Origin: Oikopleura dioica
Lineage: Eukaryota; Chordata; Appendicularia; Copelata; Oikopleuridae
Reading direction: 5' to 3'
Length of the DNA stretch: 64,000 nucleotides
NCBI GenBank assembly: GCA_907165135.1
Contig: OU015568.1
Coordinates: 5,898,501 to 5,962,500, forward strand
Part shown: piece after piece, positions 52,033-60,920 of the stretch
How positions within the stretch are numbered: the stretch's first letter is position 1
Layout: every line of letters begins with the position of its first letter
The notes under the pieces: model-generated
What the model was told of the DNA's origin: nothing
Database searches by the model: none
Seen by the model: only the letters and a program-made list of their open reading frames with translations
Position numbers and translations under genes: made by a program

Positions 52033-53353
52033 TTACTCATCGTCGTGGTGATGGTCGTGTTCGTGATCGTGGTGGTGGTCGTCCTCGTGGTAGTTGTTGA
52101 GCCAGTCGTAGTCTCGGAACTCTCGTTCGCGGTCGAAGTTTCGCTCGTTTCGGAAAGCGGCTTTGAAGGCGGCGGAGGAGTCCGAGTAGAAGATGACGTT
52201 TCGGTCGGCAAGAGGCTTGGAAAATGAATGAGAGAGGGGTTCGGAGACTGGTCGTCTTACCTGGACTGGTCGGAAGTTGTCTTCGATGTGTTCATCAGCA
52301 AGATCAGCGGATCGGAGCAAATTGGCAGCCTAAACAAGAGGAGGTAATGGCATGTATGTTGTCTAAACTTACGGTTTGTCGGCTGATTCGGATGGGGTCC
52401 TTGAATACGGTCCACTGGACGGCTTCGGAGCATGGTGGGGTGGTGAGGGATCCTTCGTATCGGTAGAAGTTGGAGAGATCGACGCCTTCGATCAAGTTGC
52501 TGATGGAGAAATCGAAGTGTCGGAAGGATCCGTCTTCGTTGCCCTTGAGAGGGATAGAGGGGGTTTGATATGAACGCAAGTTACCTGTTTGTTCGAGTGC
52601 CATCGAAGTCGTCGGGCAAGTTCGCCAATGGCCTCGTTGGATTCGTCACCATCGGTGACCTCGATCATGAAGCCAAGGACGGCAAGACCGTCGCCGAGGC
52701 CAAGACCGGTAACGAGGTCGATGTCGGATCGGTAGTGGACGAAGTGGACCTCGGCGAAGGTGTGGTGTCCATTGATGGTGTGTTCGGAGCCACCCTGGCC
52801 GGCCTTGTCACCCCAGTGGAAGTGGAAAGAGTGGAACTAGGGAAAAGAGTGGTGCTATTGAAGAGGGTGGTTTTTGAGTACCTGGTATTCGTTGCCAATG
52901 TGTCCGCCAGAGAACTTAGCGTCGTAGTCGTCAGAAGTGAGGACGATGGTGTGCTCGTTGTCAGCAAAGTTCCAGGAAGCCTGCTGATCGTAGCCGGTCA
53001 TGTTCCAGTTCTCAGCGCAGTCCATGAAGTGGAAGTTTCTGTAAGTGTAGTCCAAGTCGATTGGCGACCCGCGGACCTGGTCGGTGCACTCGTCTCCCCA
53101 GGAGGAGCCATCGACTCCGAAGGTTTCGGGGTATTCCCAGGAGGCGGCGAGGGCAGAGGCGGTAACTAAGAAAAGAAATGTCAATATGGTACTTGCTTGG
53201 TTTTGTTCTTCGTCTTACATATTTCGTCTGTATATAGAATAGTCAATATTGGTTAATATATGAGTTCTTATTGAAGTCATGATGGTTGTATATTGAATAT
53301 TTTTGCGACTCTGCAGCTCTCTTGGAAACTTTACCGGTGGCAAGGAGTTTCAT
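52033..53353 (-). CDS. Alpha-carbonic anhydrase, secreted, with His/Asp-rich tail
   Basis: Zinc enzyme for CO2 hydration, outside the cell. Exons 53353-53335, 53165-52883, 52836-52585, 52543-52373, 52329-52261, 52215-52033, GT-AG. The start is set by a small first exon (MKLLAT) that joins in phase to VTASALAAS to give a signal peptide. Seen: GSPIDL, zinc histidines in FHFHWGDK and FAEVHFVHY, the SEHTINGHHTF motif, and SLTTPPCSEAVQWTVF with the gate-keeping Thr. NFRPVQPLADR closes the domain. After it comes a tail of about 40 residues ending in an HHHDHEHDHHHDD-type run, a likely metal-binding segment. The zinc ligands are all present, so activity is expected. Confidence 0.92.
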
Positions 53354-53840
53354 TTTCGAATGATTCTAACCAAAAGCGAGCTAAGTTGCTGGCATATGTA
53401 AGCAGCTCGTAAAAAGGAAGGATCGTTCGTTTCCGCCCAAAAAACGCCGATCGAGGGAGAGCGCGAGCTGACGGCTCAGACGACGTTACGACCCGGCAGC
53501 GGGTTTTACGGGCTTTTCTGGGTCAGCTACGATCATCGATGTCTAAATATCTCTTCGGCGTTTATGATGATGGACATTTTATCAGCGATTTTCTATCAAA
53601 GATAAATGGATAATAGAGCATTTTTTCTGCATTAATAAAAGATTTTTCAAAAAAAAAATTTATTAAATAATTAATTTTAATTATAATTAATTATTTATTT
53701 TTTAAATAAAATCAAAGAGGTTAATAATATTTTTTATTCTTTACAAAGAATTCAAATCAATAAAGCGCAGATTTTGGAATTTATTGATTTGTGATGATTA
53801 TAAAATCGTTGTTTTGTCGAAGCTGGTGGCAGATTGCTTT
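53354..53840. other. Intergenic between divergent genes
   Basis: No gene recognised; upstream regions of the carbonic anhydrase (-) and tyrosine hydroxylase (+). 53640-53760 is nearly pure A/T. Confidence 0.5.
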
Positions 53841-53841
53841 T

Positions 53842-56213
53842 ATGGCCATGAAGCCGTTTTTACGAAGACAGAGTACTCTTGTTCAAGACGCGCGTCAACA
53901 AATTGCTAAAGCCAGGTTTTTTTTCTCAGAACGATCGATTTTCATAAATCATCAATTTTCAAATCTAGGGCGAAAGTGGAAGCCAAGAACCTGTACTTTT
54001 ACTTGAAGCAGAACAGCGATGATGTTTCTACGACTCAGGAACTGTCGATCATCTTTCAAATTTTGGTTGCTAATCGAGTCGGAGTCCAGCGATTCCGTCA
54101 AGTGGTTCCGAGAAATCCCGGGCGGGCTTCTCTCGCGAGAAAGTTGTCGAAGGCTTCGATTGGATCGGATGACTTGGAAGATGTTTTCTTGCAAATTGAT
54201 GAACCAAAAGTATGAGCTCGGCTCGGAAACCTGCGTAGAAAAGGGCCTGAGTCAGGGTCATTTTATTTGAACTTTTTCAGACCCTGACTCAGGTTTTCTA
54301 CACAGATTCCTGAGCTTAACATAACGGTTTCAGGACAATTCGAGTCAAATTTTTGTATTTAGAAAATTTTGTCATCATCTGCGACAATCGTCGTCATCGA
54401 AATCAAAGCACCTGAATTTGTGCTCGAGGTAAGCTGGGTCTAAGCCGGGAGTATAAAACTTGACGATGGCGGTGGTTACTTAAAATGAAAAAACTGCAAA
54501 ACAGAGTCGTTAACCTAGATGACCTTGTAGCGCGATTTATGTTTCTTTCCGCTCTTTGTGGGAGGGTTAATTTGTTTCCGTAACCTTGAAGTTTTGTTTT
54601 CTTTTCAGGGAATCTATCGAGCAGTAGAAGAGCAAGGAGTTATCCGAGCGGATGGAGCGTTCAACCGCAAGCCAGTTTCTGGGAGTTTTCCGCGATCAAG
54701 AGCAGATCTTTGCTGCGTCAAGGAGTTTATCGATCTTGCGCCAGATCATCCAGGCTTTGTTCAGTTCTGTTTGTCGACTTATATATTTGAAAATTTTTAT
54801 TGAGCGAATAAAAAGGATCAAAAGACGCGGAATATGTAACCCGGCGAAGAATGATTAACGACTTGGTAAGTCTAAAAAATCATCAAATAATGGTTAATCC
54901 ATCTCTTTAATTAAGGTTCGCCAGAACTCCCACTCACTGCCAACTGTATCTTACACCGACGAAGAAGAACTTTGCTGGAGAACGATTTACAGCCGACTTC
55001 AAAAACTATGGCCGACATACGCCTGCTCGAGATTTCAAGAAGGATTGAAAATTCTGGAAGAAAGCGGCGTCGTGAAGCAAAATCAAATTCCGAACTTGCA
55101 GCAAGTTTCGGATTTTCTTGAAGAAACAACCGGATTTATTCTGAAACCAGCTTCTGGTCTTTGCTCGGCGAGGGATTTTCTCAATTGTTTGGCGATGAAA
55201 GTAAGGCTTGATCAAAATAATTCCCGAATTTATCCGTTTTTTCAGGCCTTCCCGTGTACTTTATACATGCGTCACCACAGCGAGCCGGGCTACTCTCCAG
55301 AGCCAGACCTGGTCCACGAAATACTTGGACACGTGCCTCTGCTCGTAAAAAAAATCGCCCAACTTTTCAAAATTAAAAAAATTATTTTCATTTTCAGCTG
55401 TTAGATGATGTGGCGGAATTCACCCAGAAAATCGGCCTCGCGAGTTTGGTCGCCTCGGACGAGGAAATTGAAGAACTGGCGAGGCTGTATTGGTATTCGG
55501 TGGAATTTGGACTGACGCTGGAAAATGGAGATTTGAAGGTTTTTGGAGCGGGACTGCTTTCGTCGCCGGATGAGATGGAATATGCGGTGACTGATGAACC
55601 CAACCATCCTTTGGTAAGAGCTCCTGGTTTTCGTTGAAAAGGATTTTTGAAGTTTGAGCCGGGAATTTTGGCGAAAACGAAATTTGACGATACAACTCTT
55701 CAAAGCTCCTATTCTGTCCTTCAGGTACGTTTCCCAGAATCAATTGCTGGGCTAAGAAATCTGTGCCGGAATCCTTAGTCAGGAACTGAGATTTCTCAAA
55801 TGAAAAGCGGCTTCGTTTTTGAAAAAGCCGCTACGCGGCTTTTCATGTAAGATATGTGCATTCCTGACTAAGGGTTTCTACACAGGTTTTTGAGCCCAGA
55901 TCAACAGTTATGTAATCTGTTCTGGTCTGACAGCCTTCTAAAAAAACTCCGTTTCTTGTTTTGTTCAATGCTTACCTTGATTGATAAATTGAAATTTAAC
56001 GAGCCATTTCAGAGCGTGGACACGGCCATGGACTTGCTACGAGTGTATTGTCAAGCGCTCAAAAACCCGGTGGTCTTTTCGTACAATGAAGATTTGGGTA
56101 ATCATCAGAAAATCGAAGCCGCGGGATTGTTTGTTCTTTAGGCCTCATTACCGGCGAAAAACGACGGCCGAGCTACAAAAGAATCAAACGAGGCAGAACT
56201 CTTTACTTTTGAA
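53842..56213 (+). CDS. TH: Tyrosine hydroxylase (aromatic amino acid hydroxylase)
   Basis: Iron and tetrahydrobiopterin-dependent enzyme that makes L-DOPA, first step to catecholamines. Exons 53842-53915, 53969-54209, 54363-54428, 54609-54753, 54816-54865, 54916-55200, 55246-55344, 55398-55611, 55653-55725, 56013-about 56096 and a short last part. The N-terminus [15 protein letters not shown] matches the regulated Ser40 region of vertebrate TH (RRQSLIEDARKE), which argues for TH over PAH or TPH. The catalytic core has the iron ligands in [14 protein letters not shown] and YWYSVEFGL, plus [17 protein letters not shown] and [11 protein letters not shown]. Exon 4 appears to end with a GC donor. 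The C-terminus is ambiguous: GTAATC...CTTTAG (about 45 bases) may be an intron or be read through to an early stop. Two palindromic elements lie in its introns. Confidence 0.85.
54214..54316. mobile_element. CCTGAGTCAGG palindromic element, copy 23 (TH intron)
   Basis: Begins four bases after the donor dinucleotide (GTAT/GAGCTCGGCTCGG). Arms GGAAACCTGCGTAGAAAAGG and CCTGACTCAGGTTTTCTACA; right end CAGATTCCTGAGC. It makes up two thirds of the 153-base intron. Confidence 0.85.
55748..55900. mobile_element. CCTGAGTCAGG-family palindromic element, copy 24 (TH intron)
   Basis: Ends TGGGCTAAGAAATCTGTGCC and CTACACAGGTTTTTGAGCCCAG; cores changed to CCTTAGTCAGG and CCTGACTAAGG, a compensated pair. 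GCGGC hairpin centre. Confidence 0.85.
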
Positions 56214-56511
56214 TTTCTTGATTTCTCAGCAAATTTTTTTTTTGAAAAATGAAATAAATTATTAATCTTTCTTGTCTTTTCTTTATTTTCCATCTAAAAA
56301 ACCAGATGTTTTTTTTTCAAATTTGCATAAAATAGACGGCATTTTCTTCAGAAACCGCGTCGATTCCACGGAATCGAAATTTTATTAACGCAAATTCTCA
56401 ATAATCTCATCCCCCGCGGCGATTTCGCAGTTGTATCTTCTGAGCAAGAGAGCGAGGAGTTTTCATTCTAGAGAGTCTCGTGAAGGAATAAAAAGAGGAA
56501 ATAAAGAGAAA

Positions 56512-57084
56512 ATGAAGCTTTGCGCCGCTTTCATCGCCGTCGCCTCTGCTTCCAGCTGGCCTGGACAGGCCTACAACGGGACCATCTACCAATACTGCGG
56601 CACCAAGGTCACCCTCGCCGCCGCCTCCGTCAACGCCACCTGCTCCCTCGACTTCAACGGCTTCGACTTCGCCCACATCTCGATCCCCGGCTGCTTCTCG
56701 CAGGGAATGGGCTCCAACATCGTCGAATGCAACGGCGTCGAAGGCGTCACTGACCCAGAAAACTTGGACGTGACCGTCTTCTGGCAGCAGGACTTCGACT
56801 TGGATGGCAACTTGGACAACTCTACCTGCGCCGAGGATGCCGATATTACCTTTTCTTGCCAGGATAATGGAGCTGCTCCATCAGGTTTGTTTTTTTAGAT
56901 TACCCCTCGGCTAGGATCGGAAATCTTTGTAGGAAACTTAAGTCAGGGTCTGAAAAAGATAAATTGAAAAGCCGCGTAGCGGCTTTTTTACAATCGAAGC
57001 CGCTTAAATATGATCAAGAGAGAAAGTCAAGAGATTTGGCATGGAATGAATATAAATAAATTAGAGACTAACTGGTTGTAGATT

Positions 57085-57120
<36 letters not shown>

Positions 57121-57121
57121 T

Positions 57122-57154
<33 letters not shown>

Positions 57155-59169
57155 CACCGGTATTGTTGTTGTCGTCCAGGTAGTCTCCTCAAAAGATGTT
57201 GTCGTTGTTGAAGATGTGGTTGCTGGGTAAATATTGTGAGTAGCGTTTCTAATGCTGTAGAAAAACTCTTCTGTTCCAAACTGATCGATTAGTTGTTGAG
57301 AGTTTTCTCCCAAGCCTTGCCAGCTGTTTGAAGAAGACTCAACCCAAGCTTCCCATTCCGGGAAATTGAAATTGGTATAGTCTGCGTTTCCGTCATTGTA
57401 TTCGAGTCCAAGCACCCACCATTCGCCGAAAAAATAGAAAAGCTCCATCATATCCTTAATCGCCCAATATCCATTTTGACTTATCGCAGTCTCGCTTCCA
57501 TCGCGGTTTACAGCACCAAAGGAAGGAATCATTGCAGCGCCAGCAGTGAGAAGCCAGTCAAGACCTTCGTATTTTCCGGAATAAACAGCGCTCTCCACAA
57601 GTGCGGTATTATTCGGATCGTTGGCAGCAAACCAATCAACGAATTGACTGGCAAATTGTTCCCCGGAATAGCCGCCAGTTAGCTCGCTTGTTGCGACAAT
57701 TGCAAGGGCGCCTTTTCCACGGAGATGATCCCAAAGCTCATTCGTGAAGCCAGGAGTATCGTTGATGAACAGTATTCTTAGATAGTCTTTCCACCACTGA
57801 GCTGCCCAGACTCCGAGAAGCGGGTTGATCGTCCATGGATGCGCCCAAATTAAACAACGGTCGTATTGTACGGTTTCTAGCTCGCAGCCTGCTTCAACAC
57901 ATCCACCAGGGCAAATGAACTGATGAGCAGCATCGGGGCAGTTCCAAATTGATTCTTGAATTATCGTTGATTCGAGACAGTCAGTCAGTTCGGTACTGTA
58001 CTCTTTGACTTCCTCGTAAACTAAGTTGTTCATCATACTACTGAAATTTTCTATTCCGCTTCCGTCAACGATTTCCGCGAAGTAGTCCTCTGATAGCTCA
58101 TCATAAAAAAGTCCTGTGAAGCTCCATTTGAGAGCGTCAAGGTTCCAATTGTTGAATAATTCGCTGTCGAAAGCATCGAATTGTTCCATAAGGTCTTTGG
58201 CGGCTATCAATGTTTCAAGGACAAATGCTCCCCCGTGGATCCACTCGTCTCGCTTCAGAGCTGCGTCGATTGCATCTGCCGGCGCCCAAGCACCTTTCAA
58301 GTAGAGATCGCCCATAAGGGATTGGTAAACTTGCGATCTGGCGTTTCCAGCAGTCAGGGCTGTATTAGCGAAATTCGATGTTCCCATTGCGGAAGAAGCA
58401 CAACTCAGTGTATTTTCGTCAAAAATAAGGGGACCATAAGGTCCTTCTACTTGCCCTTCCGCTACAAGGGTGCTAAGGTAATCAAGGACGACTTGAGCGT
58501 AAATAGGCTGCCCTCCGAGGGGTCCAAATGGCGCGATTTCTCCTCTGACCTCATCAGCAGATCGTCTTCTTGGATCAGCAAGAGCGAGTCCTATTGCCGT
58601 CCAAAATTTCATTCTCTTTTGACTCCAAGCCGGTGATTTTATTTTTGCTGCTTTGAAGAATTTTTATTCAAAGCTTGAAATGTCATTGTTTCAAAAATCG
58701 ATTTTAATTCAAAATATCAATGAATAATCAAACCATTTTTTCGCCTCGAGATTTCCGTTATTGAATAAATTGTTAATTATTATTAAAAAACTGTTGTTTA
58801 GTTGCTATGTTCGACAACATCTCCAACAACTTCCACGCCCGCGATAGCACTCAATGGAACCGAATCCAGATTTACGGCATCGGCGGCGAAAACTACGCGG
58901 TCGAACTTAACGACGCTCTCGGCCTTCCAGCTGGTAATAAAACTTTGACACTTTTCTTTCCCTGAGCGGGTTCATTTGGTTCTTTTATGACATTGTTTTC
59001 AGCCATTTCAAACTACACTTGCGGCCTCTGCTCCGACATCCAAATCGCCGGCGAAAACCAGCTGACTTTCACCGTCAACCAAGACGCTTTCAACGCGCAG
59101 CTTTTCGAACTTATCGTCGAATCTGATGCTTTGATTTCCCAACAGACTTCGACCATCGTTTCTGTTTGA
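56512..59169 (+). CDS. Secreted protein of unknown function hosting a nested gene
   Basis: Exons 56512-56884, 58802-58933, 59003-59169, GT-AG and in phase. Signal peptide MKLCAAFIAVASASS; the mature chain has Cys pairs (YQYCGTKV, NATCSLDF, IPGCFSQG, VECNGVEG, STCAEDAD, FSCQDNG, YTCGLCSD) and N-glycosylation sequons, and ends QQTSTIVSV. About 220 residues, probably beta-rich; no family recognised. Exon 1 is GC-rich in third positions, suggesting high expression. The 1.9-kb first intron contains a half palindromic element and a complete intronless gene on the opposite strand. An ATAAAAAG box about 20 bases before the start codon could be a TATA element. Confidence 0.68.
56906..57003. mobile_element. 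Half CCTGAGTCAGG element, copy 25
   Basis: Left arm CTCGGCTAGGATCGGAAATC then TTAAGTCAGGGTCTGAAAAAG and a GCGGC hairpin; the right arm is missing. It lies in intron 1 of the secreted-protein gene, 20 bases after the donor. Confidence 0.7.
57068..58612 (-). CDS. Intronless secreted protein with Thr-rich tail, nested in an intron
   Basis: A single 514-codon frame. Short signal-like start (MKFWTAIGLALA), then about 430 residues without recognised domain, containing one Cys-rich spot (FICPGGCVEAGCELETVQYD) and Trp-rich segments (WAAQWWKDYL, FFGEWWVLGL). From about residue 465 on, the sequence is almost only Thr with a few Ser/Glu/Lys, encoded by a GTT/GTC trinucleotide run on the plus strand, a mucin-like, probably O-glycosylated tail. 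It lies entirely in intron 1 of an oppositely oriented gene. In a window where nearly every gene has several introns, the lack of introns suggests retroposition or another origin. The function is unknown; a matrix or house protein is a guess. Confidence 0.7.
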
Positions 59170-59356
59170 ACAAAATTTGCACCAATAAAACATCAAAAAA
59201 CCATAATTAAAATATTTTTATTCGCGAAAATATCGATTTTAAATTCATTCTCGAGTATGACTCATTGTTAAAAATCACCTGATTTTCCTATCCAATCAGA
59301 TTTCTTGTTCGAAAACGTCCAAAATTGAGTTTCAAAAAGAGAGAAATTTGAAAAAA

Positions 59357-60777
59357 ATGAGAAAAATTTTGATCGTTGAGCCGTTTTATGAATGTGTTTC
59401 TCCATAATTTTCGTTTTGATGCCCTTATCAGTCAAATTTCAAGATAATAGAAAACCCTGGAGAAACATACAAAAGGGTGGTTCGCATAAATATCTTCTTG
59501 ATCAACTCATTCCGGCGCTAGAAACGGCCAAATATTCCGTCACGCTCGTCACTCTTCCCGACAAAAAGTGGCACTGGCGGTAATTTCATCACTTTTTTTA
59601 TCAAACGTTGATTTATTCAAGCGCTCGAGTTTCAGTCCTTCAGCTTCGGAGCAAAATTCCAAAGGACAACTTCGACGTTTTTCTTACTTCTTCGGTTCTC
59701 CCTTTGGCCGAGTTTATCGGCCTCTTTCCCCACTTAGCGGCGAGCAAGAAGGTCATCTACTTCCACGAAAACCAGCTGGTCTACCCTGTTCAAGAAATCA
59801 AGAATCGAGATGTCCAGTACAGCTACAATCAAATCACGTCTGCTCTCGTTGCCGATCGGTTGCTTTTCAATTCGACGTGGAATTTCGAGAGCTTTTTGGC
59901 GAATATTCCAAAGATTTTGAAGCTCATCCCCGATTTTAAGCCAAAAGGGTTGGAAAAAGAAATTGAGGAAAAATCAAAGGTCGTTCATTTTCCTGTCAAA
60001 ATCCCTGACTTTCCGTAAGTCGCCTATTTTTTGATTCTTTTTGGGTGAAAAAATTTCTAGAGCTACACCAAAGTCTGGTCCTATTCACATCGTTTGGGTT
60101 TGGGCTCGCGAACCTGTGTAAAAACCTGAGTCAGGGTCCTAAAAGAGTTTTTTTCTTTTCTCAGGACCCTGAGTCAGGTTTCCACACAGGTTTTCGAGCC
60201 CAATTCCAGGCGCACCGCTGGGAGCACGACAAAAACCCTTCCATGTTTTTCCGGCAGCTCGAAACAATCAAAAGTCCCTTCATCCTTTCTGTCCTCGGAG
60301 AATGCTACGAAGAGAAACCGAGGATCTTTATAGAAGCGAAAGAAAAGTTCAGCGAACAAATCGTCAATTTTGGCTTCTTATCGTCGAAGAATGATTTTTA
60401 TCGAGCGCTAGAATCGGCGGATATTGCTGTTTCGACCGCGGATCATGAGTTTTTTGGTGTTTCGATGGTTGAGGCGGCGAGATTGGGGTGCTTTCCTGTT
60501 GCTCCAAATCGGCTCAGGTAAGAACTCAGCAAGGAAACCTGTGTTGAAAACCTGAGTCAGGGTTTGAAAGAGCTTTAATGGTTATTCTAGCTACCCAGAG
60601 CTCTTCCCAAAACGATGCCTGTACAATACTGAATCTCAACTTGGCAAACTTCTGAGAAATCTGATCATTGGTGGGCGCGAAAAGCTCGAAAAACTGAACG
60701 AAGACATAAAAGAAAGCGTCGAAAAAGTTTCTCAAGAGAAATTTGTTCTGAAAAATATCCTCTGCCAGCTTGAATAA
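59357..60777 (+). CDS. GTDC1: tRNA-queuosine alpha-mannosyltransferase (GTDC1)
   Basis: Family GT4-type glycosyltransferase that adds mannose to queuosine in tRNA-Asp (the human enzyme is also called QTMAN). Exons 59357-59389, 59476-59579, 59622-60014, 60061-60097, 60210-60517, 60591-60777. Seen: GGSHKYLLDQL, TLPDKKWHWRARVS, TSSVLPLAEFIGL, IYFHENQLVYPVQ, SYNQITSALVADRLLFNS, IHIVWAHRWEHDKNP, STADHEFFGVSMVEAARLGC and YPELFP. About 350 residues, shorter than the human protein because the variable central insert is absent. Intron 1 (59390-59475) fits as GA-AG. The intron 60098-60209 consists almost wholly of one palindromic element, and the intron 60518-60590 of half of one. Confidence 0.9.
60100..60203. 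mobile_element. CCTGAGTCAGG palindromic element, copy 26 (nearly a whole intron)
   Basis: Ends TTGGGCTCGCGAACCTGTG and CACACAGGTTTTCGAGCCCAA with matching TCAGGGTCCT/AGGACCCTGA inner arms. Fills 104 of the 112 bases of GTDC1 intron 4; only GT and TTCCAG lie outside it. Confidence 0.92.
60524..60575. mobile_element. Half CCTGAGTCAGG element, copy 27 (GTDC1 intron)
   Basis: Left arm CTCAGCAAGGAAACCTGTG then CCTGAGTCAGGGTTTGAAAG; no right arm. Makes up most of the 73-base intron 60518-60590, so it may be a shortened former full element. Confidence 0.75.
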
Positions 60778-60920
60778 ATAATTTTTCGGACGATAAAATC
60801 CCTCCCTGTCGCGTATTTTGGAACGTGCCCTGAGGGCGGCCTTAGTTGATACCGGGGAGTTTTGCATGAAATACTCTGATAGCTTACTTTTCATCTAAAT
60901 CCTCGGCAAAAAAGGCAAAA

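Noticed and set aside
52570..53169. Plus-strand 199-codon Val-rich frame
   Set aside because: Antisense shadow of the carbonic anhydrase gene, whose zinc-site motifs are on the minus strand.
57060..57180. GTT/GTC trinucleotide run as a plain microsatellite
   Set aside because: It is in frame with a long open minus-strand gene and encodes its Thr tail, so it is part of a coding sequence.
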